DNA of 40,455 bases from contig JAQVXZ010000022.1 of assembly GCA_028708845.1 (NCBI GenBank), positions 1 to 40,455 of the forward strand, read 5' to 3'. Shown here piece by piece: positions 7,717 through 18,355 of the stretch. The position numbers were made by a program, and so were the translations under genes. The notes beneath the pieces are model-generated. The model saw only the letters and a list, made by a program, of their open reading frames with translations, was not told the DNA's origin and ran no database searches. The stretch is from Bacteroidales bacterium (GTDB lineage Bacteria > Bacteroidota > Bacteroidia > Bacteroidales > P3). Every line of letters starts with the position of its first letter. The stretch's first letter is position 1.

Positions 7717-10173
7717 ATGAAGAATATAAAACTAGAACAAAAAATTGGGTTTGATCAAATACGTCAATCCATTAAAGATAATTGCTTGAGTTTAGGTGGA
7801 GAAGGTTTTGTCGATAGAATGGAGTTTTCCTCCAACTACGAGAAAGTACTTTCTTTGCTTAATATGACTGAGGAATTACGTCAAATTTTTGTTACAAATC
7901 AAGTTTTCCCTTCTTCCAACTACTTCGATATGAGAATTGAGCTAGAAAGATTACGTCTTTTAGGCACATTTATATCTCAACCAGCACTTTTTGACCTAAA
8001 ATCCTCTTTACACACCATAAATGAGTGTTTGAATTTCTTTTTAAAGGCAGATGCTGAGAAATACCCAACATTAAAGGCATTATCTAAAGATATCTATGTA
8101 GATAAAGATATATTAATTCGTTGCGATAGATTAATTGATGAAAAAGGATTGTTTTTCGATAATGCTTCTGAATATTTGGCTATAATTCGTTCAAATAAGA
8201 GGAAAAAAATCAATGAAGTCGACAAAAGGATACAAAAGATATTAGTTTTATCGAAGAAAGAGGGTTGGAGTGGTGATGATACTGAAATCACAATAAGAAA
8301 TGGACGTTTGGTTATTCCAATTTCTTCGGCTAATAAAAGAAAAATTAAGGGATTTATACACGATGAATCCTCATCTGGACAGACCTCTTATATAGAACCA
8401 GCTGAAATAGTTGAGTTAAATAATGAAGTAAGGGAGTTAGAACTTGAAGAGCAAAGAGAAATTGTTAAGATTTTAACCGAATTTACTGAGTTTATTCGTC
8501 CTCAAATAGATATTTTAAAACACGCATATTACTTCCTTTCTCAAATAGACTTTATTAGGGCTAAGGCGAAGTATGCAATGAAAATTAGAGCAGGTAGACC
8601 AATTGTAGAGAACAAAACCCTAATAAATTGGTATGATGCACGCCATCCACTACTCGAAAGAACACTTGAAAAAAACTCCAAAGAAATTGTGCCTTTGAGG
8701 ATAAGCCTTAATGAGAAAAGCAGGATACTTATAATTTCAGGACCAAATGCGGGAGGGAAGTCAGCATGCTTAAAAACCGTTGGGCTTTTGCAATATATGC
8801 TTCAATGTGGATTATTAGTCCCTATGAGAGAGACTTCCGAAGCTGGGCTTTTCCCTTCAATGTTTATTGATATTGGAGACGAGCAGTCGCTTGAGAACGA
8901 CCTAAGTACATACTCTTCTCATCTTTTGAATATGAAGAAACTATGTGAAGGGGCAGACGACAAGACCTTATTTCTTATAGATGAGCTTGGAACAGGAACA
9001 GATCCGGTTATTGGGGGAGCTATTGCAGAATCTGTGCTTCAGCATCTTAATAATAAGAAAGCATATGGGGTAGTAACAACTCACTATTCCAACCTTAAGC
9101 TTTTGGCAGATAAGGGGGAAGGCATTATTAATGGAGCAATGCTTTTTGACCAAAATAATATGAAACCCCTATATAGATTATCAATAGGGCGTCCTGGTTC
9201 TTCTTTTGCATTTGAAATTGCTCAAACAATTGGATTGCCGAAAGCAATTATTGATAGTGCGATTGATAAAATTGGATCATCTTATCTTGATTTTGAACAA
9301 CAACTCCAGCAAATGGAAGTTGAGAAAATAGGGATAAAGAAAAAACAGCAAGAGCTTAGTGTTCAAGATGAGCTATTATCAGAGTTAATTCTTAAATACA
9401 ATAAATTAAGTTCAGACTTAGATGCTGAAAGAAAAGCAATAATAAAACAAGCAAAGCTTGAGGCAAAAGAAATACTTCTTAATGCAAACAAAAAGGTAGA
9501 ATATACAATTTCGCAGATTAAAGAGATAAATGCAGAAAAAGAAAGAACTAAGGAGATAAGGGAGAGTTTTAGGCAAGAGCAAGAGGGAATTGATAAGGAT
9601 ATAAGAATAATTGAGCAAGAGGAAAAGAAGGGAAAAAACAAACAAAAGACTCCTCAGCCAAATAAAGATATTGGAGTAAGAGTTGATTTCTCTCCACTAG
9701 CTATTGGAGATATTGTTAAGATTGGTGAGGATAATAATTTTGCAGAAGTTGTTTCAATAAGAAGAAATAAAGTTGAAGTAATAAGCAGTAGCATTAAGAT
9801 GACAATAGATAAGAATAGCGTTGTTAAGGTAGATAAGAAAGCTTATTTAAAACAAAAGGCTAAAACATATTCACCAACTTCAAGCAGATTTGTATCAATT
9901 ATTGATGAACTAAACGATAAGAGAAAAGACTTTAAGAACCAATTAGACTTAAGAGGGGAGAGAGCAGAAATAGCAATTGAGAAGGTTGGGACATTTATTG
10001 ACCAAGCAAGACTTTTGGGAGAGAGAGAGTTATCTATTCTTCATGGAAAGGGTACTGGGATTTTGAAAATAGCAATTAGGGAGTATCTAAGAACGCATTC
10101 CGAGGTAAGTTCTTTTAAATCAGCACAAGTTGAGTTTGGAGGAGAAGGAATAACATTGGTAACACTATATTAG
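7717..10173 (+). CDS. mutS2: endonuclease MutS2
   Basis: The 818-residue protein has the MutS2 architecture. A lever/clamp region (about 1-320) precedes the MutS ATPase with Walker A GPNAGGKS near residue 343, Walker B LFLIDELGTGTDP and the signature TYSSHL. A charged coiled coil runs from about 520 to 640. A C-terminal Smr nuclease domain (about 740-818) has LDLRG and HGKGTG. MutS2 is not a mismatch-repair protein; family members act on branched DNA in recombination or on collided ribosomes. Length is typical. It is monocistronic, with its own promoter and a terminator before it. Confidence 0.96.
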   Translation: MKNIKLEQKIGFDQIRQSIKDNCLSLGGEGFVDRMEFSSNYEKVLSLLNMTEELRQIFVTNQVFPSSNYFDMRIELERLRLLGTFISQPALFDLKSSLHTINECLNFFLKADAEKYPTLKALSKDIYVDKDILIRCDRLIDEKGLFFDNASEYLAIIRSNKRKKINEVDKRIQKILVLSKKEGWSGDDTEITIRNGRLVIPISSANKRKIKGFIHDESSSGQTSYIEPAEIVELNNEVRELELEEQREIVKILTEFTEFIRPQIDILKHAYYFLSQIDFIRAKAKYAMKIRAGRPIVENKTLINWYDARHPLLERTLEKNSKEIVPLRISLNEKSRILIISGPNAGGKSACLKTVGLLQYMLQCGLLVPMRETSEAGLFPSMFIDIGDEQSLENDLSTYSSHLLNMKKLCEGADDKTLFLIDELGTGTDPVIGGAIAESVLQHLNNKKAYGVVTTHYSNLKLLADKGEGIINGAMLFDQNNMKPLYRLSIGRPGSSFAFEIAQTIGLPKAIIDSAIDKIGSSYLDFEQQLQQMEVEKIGIKKKQQELSVQDELLSELILKYNKLSSDLDAERKAIIKQAKLEAKEILLNANKKVEYTISQIKEINAEKERTKEIRESFRQEQEGIDKDIRIIEQEEKKGKNKQKTPQPNKDIGVRVDFSPLAIGDIVKIGEDNNFAEVVSIRRNKVEVISSSIKMTIDKNSVVKVDKKAYLKQKAKTYSPTSSRFVSIIDELNDKRKDFKNQLDLRGERAEIAIEKVGTFIDQARLLGERELSILHGKGTGILKIAIREYLRTHSEVSSFKSAQVEFGGEGITLVTLY

Positions 10174-10254
10174 AAAACTAAAAAACTATAATAAAGTAAA
10201 CAAATAGCCACCCTATGGTGTTTATAGATTGAACGTAAATTAAATATTTGAGAT

Positions 10255-12873
10255 ATGAAAAAGAATTTTATTATTAGCATAAGGACAATTGTCATAACAT
10301 TGTTTATGATGTTTTTGTCAATTGATTATGGTTATGGACAGTTTACTGGGCAAAACTTTTCCTTTGAATTAGGCAGCTATGATTTTTGGAGAGGGTATCA
10401 GGCACAAAACAACTCTAACGGATCAACAATGATCTTTACTCCATGGACTGTATTTAACAACCCAGCAACTTGCCAATGGCAGGGAGCCGATTGTTTTGTT
10501 ATTAATAGTAATGTAAATGAATTTGATTCCCGAATTCCTACATTAAAAAAGATACCAAATGGTTATACAAAATCAACTCAAATTAATTGTGCTAAAAATA
10601 ACAAAAATGTTAATATGCTTACTTATGACCTTGATGTAACTGATCAAAATTGTTTGCTAACATTTAATTTTGCAATAATTATGGAATCTCCTGGACATCC
10701 TGGTTACGAGAGTCCGTTTTTCCGAATTGAAATTGTTGGGCTGGAAAATGGTGTTGAAACAGCTAGGGTAGCTGAGTGTGCATTATTTGAAGTTAAAGGA
10801 GATGTTTCTACTGCACCCCCAGGATGGAACAGTTTTACTGGAGGTATTTGGCAACCTTGGCGACAAGTTTCAATGAACCTTACAAACAATTTAGGAACAA
10901 CAGTAAGGGTAAAAATTATTCTTGCTTCATGTGAATGGTCTGGTCATTATGCTTATGGTTATTTTGTTGGAAGGGTAAGTCCTTCTGTCCTTAATGTTAA
11001 TGCATGTGGTAATGAAGGCAATGCAGCGGTTATTGAAGCTCCTCCAGGATTCCAATCTTATGAATGGTTTGCTAACCCAGAAGATTTACCTGAACACCTA
11101 TTAGGTGGTGTTGCATCAACCTCAGTACCTCTTTTCACAAGTACTGCAACGGCAACCGTACCTGCTAACAATATATTTAGCCTTTCAACAGCTAATTATG
11201 ATTTTTATGGTGAAAACTATTTTGTTAAGGTAACTTCTCCAAGTAGTACAGTTGGAGTTCCTGGTTGCGTTGCTTATATGAAAACACGTGTTCAAACCAT
11301 TAAACCCATCACCCGTTATAATGTAGACATAGATTGTCAGCTAACTGCTACTTTTGACAATATCACAGAATTCCCATTTGACGATGGAGGAGATAAGGAA
11401 TTTATATGGGATTTTGGAGACGGTCAAACAGCTACATATATAAATACAGACCCAACAACAGAAGGTAATATCAGTCCAACACATACTTATGAATCTGCAG
11501 GAACCTATATTGTTAAACTTTCAGCACGATATGATTCATGTATTAATGAAATCGAACGAGAAATAATTATTCCAGAAACTCCTTCTTTCTCTCTTTTAGA
11601 TACAACAGTTTGTATGGGAGAAACAATTGATATATCTATTCAAAACCCTGCAATTACAACTGGTGTTACTTATACTTGGACTAATCCAAATGATGCCACT
11701 CCTTTTATAGGACAAGTTTATAATGGAACATTTAACGAAAGCACAGAAATAATAGTTGAAGCCGTATCCCCATCATGTAACTATATTGACACAGTTATTG
11801 TTGATGTTCAAGAATTCCCAGATATAACTCTAACTGGAGATACAATGTTATGTGATGGAGAAACTGTCTTCATAACTGCAAGTGATGCAACAGGAAACAC
11901 TCAAGAAATGCAATGGTCACTAACTGATCCAGGAACTCCTCCACAGTTTAATCCTAATCAACCAGTAACAAGTGATCCTGTCTTTACCTATACTCCAACA
12001 GGAGATATGACAATATATTTAATAGCTCGTACTGGTAAAGGATGTATGGGTTCGAAAAGTATAAATATTAAAATAACAGATCCAAGAGTTGTTGCAAATA
12101 AATACAAGGTATGTCCTGAAGACCCTGTGGTTTTAACAGGATTTGATGCTGTGGATTATAGCTGGACAGCTAACCCTCCAGATCCAACTCTTCCAGCTGG
12201 TCGTTCTGCTAATTCAGTAACGGCTCATCCTCTTGAAACAACTGTTTACACCATGAGGGGCTATGGAGAAAGTGGATGTTTTGCAGAGCGTACTATAAAA
12301 GTAACAGTTATCCCATATCCAGAGGGAGAGATATATTATTCTCCAGACTATGTGGATGTTGATAATCCTGTTCTATCCATTAAAGATGTTTCAAAATATG
12401 GTGTAACCTCACGTTGGGATATTTCTGACGGAACAACATCGGAACAAAGAAGCTTTAGCCACAAGTTTAATGATGTTAGTGGACAAAGTGTAGAGATTCG
12501 TCTAACTAGTTATAATGAAGTTGGATGTTCAGACACTGCATCAGTAGTTGTACCAATTGAGCTTTTCTCTGTTTGGGTGCCTAATGCATTCTCTCCTGAT
12601 GGAGATGGAAGGAATGATAGGTTCTTCTTTAAGAGTCTTAATAAGCTTGGTGATGTTAAATTTGAAGTTTATAACAAATGGGGAGAAAGACTATATCTTT
12701 TTGAAAGCCCTAATTTTGAGTCTTTTGCAGATATGAGTGAAGTTCATGGTTGGGATGGTAAGTTTAACGGAAAAGATGTGCAAGTTGGTTCTTATGTTTG
12801 GCGATTAACCTATAAACGCCAAGGTAACGAAAGAGTTTACGATAAGAACGGAACAATTAATATAATAAGATAA
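10255..12873 (+). CDS. large secreted PKD-domain protein with type B T9SS sorting domain
   Basis: The 872-residue protein has a signal peptide ending near YGYGQ. A beta-sandwich-like region (about 100-250) carries cysteines and the motif ASCEWSGHYAYGYF. A PKD domain follows at about 370-440 (FIWDFGDGQTATY...YESAGTYIVKLSA). Further Ig/PKD-like modules lead to a gliding-motility-type C-terminal domain starting VWVPNAFSPDGDGRND and ending DKNGTINIIR. That tail directs export through the type IX system and surface attachment. The N-terminal region is paralogous to part of the convergent gene at 12965-16546. The function is probably adhesive, but no ligand or enzyme motif is visible. A weak -7-like AATATTTG at 10243-10250 lies just before the start. 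Confidence 0.88.
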   Translation: MKKNFIISIRTIVITLFMMFLSIDYGYGQFTGQNFSFELGSYDFWRGYQAQNNSNGSTMIFTPWTVFNNPATCQWQGADCFVINSNVNEFDSRIPTLKKIPNGYTKSTQINCAKNNKNVNMLTYDLDVTDQNCLLTFNFAIIMESPGHPGYESPFFRIEIVGLENGVETARVAECALFEVKGDVSTAPPGWNSFTGGIWQPWRQVSMNLTNNLGTTVRVKIILASCEWSGHYAYGYFVGRVSPSVLNVNACGNEGNAAVIEAPPGFQSYEWFANPEDLPEHLLGGVASTSVPLFTSTATATVPANNIFSLSTANYDFYGENYFVKVTSPSSTVGVPGCVAYMKTRVQTIKPITRYNVDIDCQLTATFDNITEFPFDDGGDKEFIWDFGDGQTATYINTDPTTEGNISPTHTYESAGTYIVKLSARYDSCINEIEREIIIPETPSFSLLDTTVCMGETIDISIQNPAITTGVTYTWTNPNDATPFIGQVYNGTFNESTEIIVEAVSPSCNYIDTVIVDVQEFPDITLTGDTMLCDGETVFITASDATGNTQEMQWSLTDPGTPPQFNPNQPVTSDPVFTYTPTGDMTIYLIARTGKGCMGSKSINIKITDPRVVANKYKVCPEDPVVLTGFDAVDYSWTANPPDPTLPAGRSANSVTAHPLETTVYTMRGYGESGCFAERTIKVTVIPYPEGEIYYSPDYVDVDNPVLSIKDVSKYGVTSRWDISDGTTSEQRSFSHKFNDVSGQSVEIRLTSYNEVGCSDTASVVVPIELFSVWVPNAFSPDGDGRNDRFFFKSLNKLGDVKFEVYNKWGERLYLFESPNFESFADMSEVHGWDGKFNGKDVQVGSYVWRLTYKRQGNERVYDKNGTINIIR

Positions 12874-12904
12874 GCTTATTCAATCAATTTATGTTTAAAC
12901 TATT

Positions 12905-12941
12905 AACGGCAAGAAGATTAATTCCTCTTGCCGTTTTTTTT
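12905..12941 (+). terminator. rho-independent terminator between convergent genes
   Basis: AACGGCAAGA (12905-12914) and TCTTGCCGTT (12926-12935) form a perfect 10-bp stem followed by eight T residues. The T-run is on the plus strand, so it ends transcription of the 10255-12873 gene. Confidence 0.93.
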
Positions 12942-12964
12942 GTTTCATTAAGCTAATAGGAAGA

Positions 12965-15900
12965 CTATCTAAGTACTTCTATAACTCCAATAACATCTAT
13001 TGTTTTATCGTGTCTCTTTCCTCTAAACCTATAAAAATATGTACCTGTTGGAGTATTTGTTTTCTTAGGTGACCAGAAGTCTTCTTTCTTTGAAATATCT
13101 CTAAACTCATAGATGAGTTTTCCTTGCCTTGTATAAATGATAAGTTCATTTTCAGGGAAAGCTTTTTGTTCAATAAGATTATGTATTTCAAAAACATCAT
13201 TTATCCCATCACCATTAGGTGTTACGCAGTTAGGGAACATTACATTGTCAACCTGCAAATCAAGATAAGTATTACTATCGCATAGGTTTATTGTTTGAAA
13301 GTTATGGGAGTAGAAACCAGTTGTGTTTTCATTAAATCCAAAATCTCTATATGTATTTCCCTTATAAATATCAGCAAAGATAGTATCGCTATATGTATTA
13401 TTAACTATTAGATTCAAAACATAAACACTATCACAACCATTCATAGTATTATACTTAATCTCATATACACCAGTGGAGTCAAATGTTTGATTTTGGAATT
13501 CATATTCTTGGTTGTCGCAAATAGAAGTGTATGTTGTGTCGGAGAAAGCAGGGTTAATTATTAGGTGAAGAACAATATTTGAGTCACAACCGTAAACAGA
13601 TATTAATTCAAGTCTATATATGCCCGATTCTATAAGAATATTCCCTTGTGCATTGTATTCGTAGTTGTTGCATACAGTATCATAAACATCTATAAAATCA
13701 TAATGAGGATGAACCCTAACAAGTTTGTGTGCAAAATGAGGACAGCCAGAAGTATCCATAACTTGAACCATATAATTGAAATCTGTTTTAGGACTAACTG
13801 TTATTGATTGGCTTGTTTCTCCAGTGTTCCACTTATAATCTCCTTCTAAAGTAGCTGTTAGGGTTGTTGTCTCACCTTCACAAAGAGATGAATCGCCAAT
13901 AATTTTCAGTATTCCTGTTGGACCTTCAAGGCTAATAATCATTTCTAAGGTGTCAGTACATTGATTGTCGGCAAGTCCAGCAATTAGCTTAACATTATAA
14001 TCACCAGAGGAGGAGTATTTCTTTATTGGATTGTCAATAAACTCCTCATCTTGATCATCGAATATCCATTTTATTGTTTCACATCCTATGCCAGAGGGTA
14101 GAGGGTTAATGCCATCTGATGATATTTTGCTATTATTTGTAAACTGAACTTCAAAGAAACAAGGCTGCCAATTAACGGTATAAGTGAAATCGGCTAGTGG
14201 GAAACGTCTTCCTGCATAAGCATCAATAATAAAGCTACAATTAGGGTTATCTAATGAAGATACTCTACAGAAATAGTTTTGTGTGCTATCTGTTACTATC
14301 TCTAAAACTCTTTTGTTTGAAAGCATGGTGTTTGGTGCAGAAGATGAATACCATTTATAGCTGAATCCCTCTGGCGCAGAAAATATATTAGTTTGAGTTT
14401 CTCCACAAGCTGTTGAGGTTATAACTTTGGTTCCGCATTTTAAGGTATAGTAAGCATAGCCAAAATGACCTCCCTCTCTACAATCATAGGTAGTTAATCG
14501 AACCTTAATAACTTTGCCATGATATTTAGAAATGTCAAACCCTACCTTAGTCCAATCTTTCCATATTATATTAGTGCCTGAAACACTATTCCAACCCAAG
14601 CTATTACTAGCAATGAAGTCTGCAAATCCACAAATTGAATCTATTAATTGATTATTCTCATTTAGTATTTCTAGTGTAAAACGAGGTTGGTCTTCTGGTG
14701 TATGGTCAGGGTCTTCAAGCACAACTGCATATTGAAGAAGCATTAAATCATAGTTATTAGTATCGACCTCATACCTATAAGTCAAACTTTCAGCTTGAGC
14801 ACCAATATCCCAATTCCCTAACCTAACTGATGCAGCTTCGCCCCTTGGAATTGTTCTTAAAACACCCCCTGTCCTTAAATCTCTTTCCGATGTGTCAAGA
14901 TGAATTGTATGTCGACTATCTTTACTTAAGTATCCTATATCAATTAAGCCACTAAACATATAAGGAAGGTGAAATGTTCCATAGGTTGCAGTTACGTCTG
15001 TTGAATACAAGTCAGTATAGTTCATGCAATTGCCAGCAGTTTCCATATTAATAAACAAGATGGAATCAGCACATCTTATATTAAAATTATCGCAATAAGA
15101 GAAGATCACTAAATTATAATATCCAATTGTATCAGCAATAGGGAGTGTGATATAATTCGTTATTGTAGTGTCGAAATGATAAGAGTTCGTTCCCTTCCTA
15201 TTCCAACGAACAATCCACCCAGGAGAACCTGGGTCGTTATCCCAAGCTACCAAAACATTGCCATTGGAAACGTTTGAAATCATTATGTTTTCTGCAATAG
15301 GACAAGCGCATTTAGTCCATATGTTTCCTAACTTTGAGCATATAGTTGAATCATTACAATTGTTATATACAACATAATTATAATAGGTATTAGGAATTAA
15401 GCCATTAAAAAATGCTGTTGTGTCATTGGTTATTATGGTTGATACTAGTGTAGTATCTTTATATAATTCCACAGTCCACTCGATTGTGTCATTTGGTTCC
15501 GTCCAGAGGATTGAAATAGAGTGAGAGGTAGAATAAGCACGCAAATTAGAAACTTCAGGACAAGGACATTTTGTGCATATATTAATGAATTTTGTTTTGC
15601 AAATGGAGTCAAATGGAACGTTATGGCAATTATTGTAAATAATAACAACATAGCATTGCATTGGGCTTAAGCTATCGAAAACTGCAAAGTGGTTTGTTGT
15701 TATTGTAGAATCTATAACCTCTCCGTCGAGCAAAAGAAGCACAGTCCATTCAATATTGCTTTCAGGGTGAGACCAATAAACTCTTATACTATCTATTGTT
15801 GAGGTTCCTGAAAAAGTAATAGGGAGTTCGCACTGGCATTGAATCCAACATTTTTTTGTAATTACTCTAGGGCAAGAGTTTTCTGAGGTATCGCAAGGTG

Positions 15901-16546
15901 TGTATAGTCTTGCTCCATAGTTGGCACAGTGATCGAGATTTGTAAGAATAATACTTGTATCATTAGTTGCTATAAGTGTTCCTGTACCCATAACAAAATT
16001 ACACTTATTCTTATATTCTAAAAGCCAACCTCCATTAGGAGTAGGTCCATTCCAAGTAATAAGAGTTGTGCTATCTGTTAATACTTGGGTGTTTATTTGA
16101 GGAAGCGTAGGGCATATATCACAGACACTAATAATTAATTCAAATCCACTTTTTGGAGTATCTGAATCAACTATAAAAACAATTGTTATTGGTCCAACAG
16201 TCGATTGAACACTAATAGTTCCGTTACTATTACTAGTATTTTCAAATAGTTTTTGGGTTGAGTTTGTGTCGCCATTATATATAATTAGCTTAGTTCTATT
16301 GTAGTTTTCAATATCATAAGTTCCTTTTAAAGTTATTCTTGCTAAAGAGGATGCAGGGTATATTGTTGTTTTGCCATTAGCTCTTATTGAATAATTACCC
16401 AAACTCCCCCCATCATCGAATAGGGTTCCACTACTAGTGTGTATCTCCGAATAGCCATAAATTGGCATATTATAGCTTTGTGAGAAAACAGAAACACTAA
16501 TAGTACTTAATAGTAGGAAGAAAAATATATTTAAAAACTTATTCAT
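12965..16546 (-). CDS. giant secreted fibronectin-like/PKD protein with type B T9SS sorting domain
   Basis: The 1193-residue protein has a signal peptide ending SVFSQ and a CUB-like N-terminal region (about 30-150). Four Fn3-like modules follow with recurring CxCP and [23 protein letters not shown] strands. A beta-sandwich region (about 540-760, ending [14 protein letters not shown]) and a PKD-like domain (about 800-890) come next. Two short repeats end in [13 protein letters not shown] and [14 protein letters not shown] type B sorting domain starts [18 protein letters not shown] and ends IGVIEVLR. It is probably a surface adhesin or structural protein delivered by T9SS. Its start overlaps the pyrF stop by 8 nt, so it is the last gene of lipB-pyrF-this gene, an odd partner for two housekeeping enzymes. 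It converges on its paralogue at 10255-12873. Confidence 0.88.
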   Translation of the reverse strand: MNKFLNIFFFLLLSTISVSVFSQSYNMPIYGYSEIHTSSGTLFDDGGSLGNYSIRANGKTTIYPASSLARITLKGTYDIENYNRTKLIIYNGDTNSTQKLFENTSNSNGTISVQSTVGPITIVFIVDSDTPKSGFELIISVCDICPTLPQINTQVLTDSTTLITWNGPTPNGGWLLEYKNKCNFVMGTGTLIATNDTSIILTNLDHCANYGARLYTPCDTSENSCPRVITKKCWIQCQCELPITFSGTSTIDSIRVYWSHPESNIEWTVLLLLDGEVIDSTITTNHFAVFDSLSPMQCYVVIIYNNCHNVPFDSICKTKFINICTKCPCPEVSNLRAYSTSHSISILWTEPNDTIEWTVELYKDTTLVSTIITNDTTAFFNGLIPNTYYNYVVYNNCNDSTICSKLGNIWTKCACPIAENIMISNVSNGNVLVAWDNDPGSPGWIVRWNRKGTNSYHFDTTITNYITLPIADTIGYYNLVIFSYCDNFNIRCADSILFINMETAGNCMNYTDLYSTDVTATYGTFHLPYMFSGLIDIGYLSKDSRHTIHLDTSERDLRTGGVLRTIPRGEAASVRLGNWDIGAQAESLTYRYEVDTNNYDLMLLQYAVVLEDPDHTPEDQPRFTLEILNENNQLIDSICGFADFIASNSLGWNSVSGTNIIWKDWTKVGFDISKYHGKVIKVRLTTYDCREGGHFGYAYYTLKCGTKVITSTACGETQTNIFSAPEGFSYKWYSSSAPNTMLSNKRVLEIVTDSTQNYFCRVSSLDNPNCSFIIDAYAGRRFPLADFTYTVNWQPCFFEVQFTNNSKISSDGINPLPSGIGCETIKWIFDDQDEEFIDNPIKKYSSSGDYNVKLIAGLADNQCTDTLEMIISLEGPTGILKIIGDSSLCEGETTTLTATLEGDYKWNTGETSQSITVSPKTDFNYMVQVMDTSGCPHFAHKLVRVHPHYDFIDVYDTVCNNYEYNAQGNILIESGIYRLELISVYGCDSNIVLHLIINPAFSDTTYTSICDNQEYEFQNQTFDSTGVYEIKYNTMNGCDSVYVLNLIVNNTYSDTIFADIYKGNTYRDFGFNENTTGFYSHNFQTINLCDSNTYLDLQVDNVMFPNCVTPNGDGINDVFEIHNLIEQKAFPENELIIYTRQGKLIYEFRDISKKEDFWSPKKTNTPTGTYFYRFRGKRHDKTIDVIGVIEVLR

Positions 16547-17378
16547 TCATATATGTATCCATATATTTTGCCATCTCCTTTTGAACTTTCTTTGCTTCCT
16601 CATTTGCTCTAAGGGCAAAGTTCTTAGTATTATCGGCAAATATTATTGCTCTTGAAGAGTTTACAAGCATTCCACAATCTTTTGTCATCCCATACTTTGA
16701 AACCTCTTCCAAAGAACCTCCTTGTGCACCTATTCCAGGAACTAACAAGAAGTTATTTGGTGCAAGTTCTCTTATTCTTTTAAACATTTTTGCTTGAGTT
16801 GCACCACAAACAAACATCAAATTCTCATCATTTCCCCAGTTTTGACTCTTTATCAAAACATCTTCAAATAAACTTAATCCATTTTCATCTTTTCTAAACT
16901 GAAAATCATTTGCGCCTTTATTGGAAGTTAGAGCAAGAAGTATTACCCATTTGTTTGCGTAAATGGTGAAAGGCTTAACTGAATCTTCTCCCATATATGG
17001 AGCAATAGTCATTGAGTCAAAGTTGAAATCTCCTTCTGGATCTAAGAAAGCTTTTGCATATTGTTCGGATGTATTTCCTATATCTCCTCTTTTTGCATCA
17101 GCAATAGTGAAACACTCATTCCTAAACTTTGCCAAATAATCCATTGTCTTCTTAAGAGATATAAGCCCTTTTATTCCATTGCTTTCATAGAACGCAAGGT
17201 TAGGTTTGTAAGCTACTGTATAGGGAAGGGTTGCATCAATGATTGCTTGGTTAAAAGAAAATATTGGATCTTCCTCTTCAAGAAGGTGATTTGGTATTTT
17301 ATTTATATCGGAATCAAGTCCAACGCATAGAAATGATTGCTTCCTCTTTATTAATTCAATTAAGTCCTTACGGTTCAT
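16539..17378 (-). CDS. pyrF: orotidine 5'-phosphate decarboxylase
   Basis: The enzyme converts OMP to UMP, the last step of de novo pyrimidine synthesis, in the cytosol. The 279-residue product begins with [13 protein letters not shown] and contains the active-site segment [16 protein letters not shown], the Lys/Asp pair of OMP decarboxylases, plus VPGIGAQGG for phosphate binding. Length and the DAKRGDIG motif place it in the longer type 2 subfamily. It follows lipB by only 7 bp and overlaps the downstream secreted-protein gene by 8 nt, so all three are probably co-transcribed. Confidence 0.96.
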   Translation of the reverse strand: MNRKDLIELIKRKQSFLCVGLDSDINKIPNHLLEEEDPIFSFNQAIIDATLPYTVAYKPNLAFYESNGIKGLISLKKTMDYLAKFRNECFTIADAKRGDIGNTSEQYAKAFLDPEGDFNFDSMTIAPYMGEDSVKPFTIYANKWVILLALTSNKGANDFQFRKDENGLSLFEDVLIKSQNWGNDENLMFVCGATQAKMFKRIRELAPNNFLLVPGIGAQGGSLEEVSKYGMTKDCGMLVNSSRAIIFADNTKNFALRANEEAKKVQKEMAKYMDTYMNE

Positions 17379-17385
17379 ATATTAT

Positions 17386-18063
17386 CTATTTTTTATTAAT
17401 CAATTCAACGAAATGCTTATAAAGTTTTCTCTTAACTTCTTCTATATCTATTTCTTTACCTATTTCTTTTTTCATTGAGGTTACTCCTTTATCCATAAAC
17501 CCACAAGGATTAATATGGCTGAAATAGTTTAAATCTGTATTTACGTTAAGAGCAAAACCATGCATAGTAACATATCTTGAAGCCTTAACTCCAATTGCAC
17601 ATATCTTTCTTGCTGTCTTTTCCTTGCTGTCAATCCAAACACCTGTTGCTCCATCCATCCTTTCGCACGTTATTCCATATTCTTGCATAGTTAGAATAAC
17701 CATTTCTTCAACAGTTGAGATATAGGTTTTCAATGAAAGCCCAAGAGCTTCAATATCTAAAATAGGGTAGCCTACAATTTGACCAAATCCATGATAAGTA
17801 ATATCGCCACCCCTATTTGTTTTGTAGTAGGTAGCATTAATCTTCTTTAAGAACTCATCATTAATCAATAAATTGTTTATTTCCCCGTGTTGTCCAAGGG
17901 TATATACGTGTGGATGTTCACAAAGAATGAAATCTTGCTCTATGGAATTTGAAGAATTATTGATCTTATCAGAAATTTTCTTGTTAAACATAAGTTCTTG
18001 TTTATCCCAAGCCTCTTTATAATCTATTAAACCCCAGTCGATATAGTTTAAATTTGTCATCAA
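17386..18063 (-). CDS. lipB: octanoyl-[acyl-carrier-protein]:protein transferase LipB
   Basis: LipB moves octanoyl groups from acyl-ACP to lipoyl domains, the first step of lipoate assembly. The 225-residue protein shows CEHPHVYTLGQHG, then TNRGGDITYHGFGQIVGYPI (the RGGxxTyHGpGQ signature), the catalytic lysine in KICAIGVKASR and the catalytic cysteine in HINPCGF. Length is normal. The start could be the first or second methionine (18063 or 18060). It is the first gene of a lipB-pyrF-adhesin operon behind a promoter at 18087-18094. No lipA is in the window. Confidence 0.96.
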   Translation of the reverse strand: MMTNLNYIDWGLIDYKEAWDKQELMFNKKISDKINNSSNSIEQDFILCEHPHVYTLGQHGEINNLLINDEFLKKINATYYKTNRGGDITYHGFGQIVGYPILDIEALGLSLKTYISTVEEMVILTMQEYGITCERMDGATGVWIDSKEKTARKICAIGVKASRYVTMHGFALNVNTDLNYFSHINPCGFMDKGVTSMKKEIGKEIDIEEVKRKLYKHFVELINKK

Positions 18064-18086
18064 ACCTTTTTTTCTTATTATATTTG

Positions 18087-18094
18087 CAAATGTA
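18087..18094 (-). promoter_or_regulatory. -7 promoter element of lipB
   Basis: On the minus strand this reads TACATTTG, a match to TAnnTTTG, ending 23 bp before the lipB start. The -33 position is weak. Confidence 0.6.
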
Positions 18095-18147
18095 GTAAAT
18101 GTTTTTCATTATAAAGAGATTTTCTACTTCAAATTACTTGAAGAAAA

Positions 18148-18252
18148 TGAAATGAAGAAAGAGGAAAATGAAACGAAGAAAGAATTTCGTGAATCAAAGA
18201 AATAAAAAATTAAAACGAAGATTCAGTAAAATGAAACAAAGACTTGCATTTT
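18148..18252 (+). repeat. 21-bp intergenic repeat array 3 (5 units)
   Basis: Units start at 18148, 18169, 18190, 18211 and 18232, a strict 21-bp register. The heads are TGAAATGAAGA, TGAAACGAAGA, TGAATCAAAGA, TAAAACGAAGA and TGAAACAAAGA. Unit 18211 continues TTCAGTAAA, like units at 1121 and 28212. The array sits in the 292-bp divergent gap between lipB and the gene at 18356. Confidence 0.92.
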
Positions 18253-18322
18253 CTATAAATAATTTCAATTTTGTTTTTTCAAAAACTACCCTATAATTCA
18301 AAGATTATTCTTAATTTTACAC

Positions 18323-18330
18323 GAAATTTG
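18323..18330 (+). promoter_or_regulatory. possible -7 element for the 18356-20529 gene pair
   Basis: GAAATTTG differs from TAnnTTTG at the first base only and lies 25 bp before the start codon. There is no -33 match, so support is weak. Confidence 0.35.
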
Positions 18331-18355
18331 AATCAATAAAAATAACAAAACACCT

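Noticed and set aside
9363-9645. Hydrophobic minus-strand frames inside mutS2
   Set aside because: They are antisense to the charged coiled-coil segment of MutS2, which produces Ser/Phe/Leu-rich shadows.
18168-18296. 42-codon frame through array 3 as a peptide gene (MKRRKNFVNQ...)
   Set aside because: A 21-bp repeat always stays in one frame. Drift to TGAAATGAAG creates a stop in that frame in array 3, and codon-level conservation is absent between arrays, so DNA-level function is more likely.
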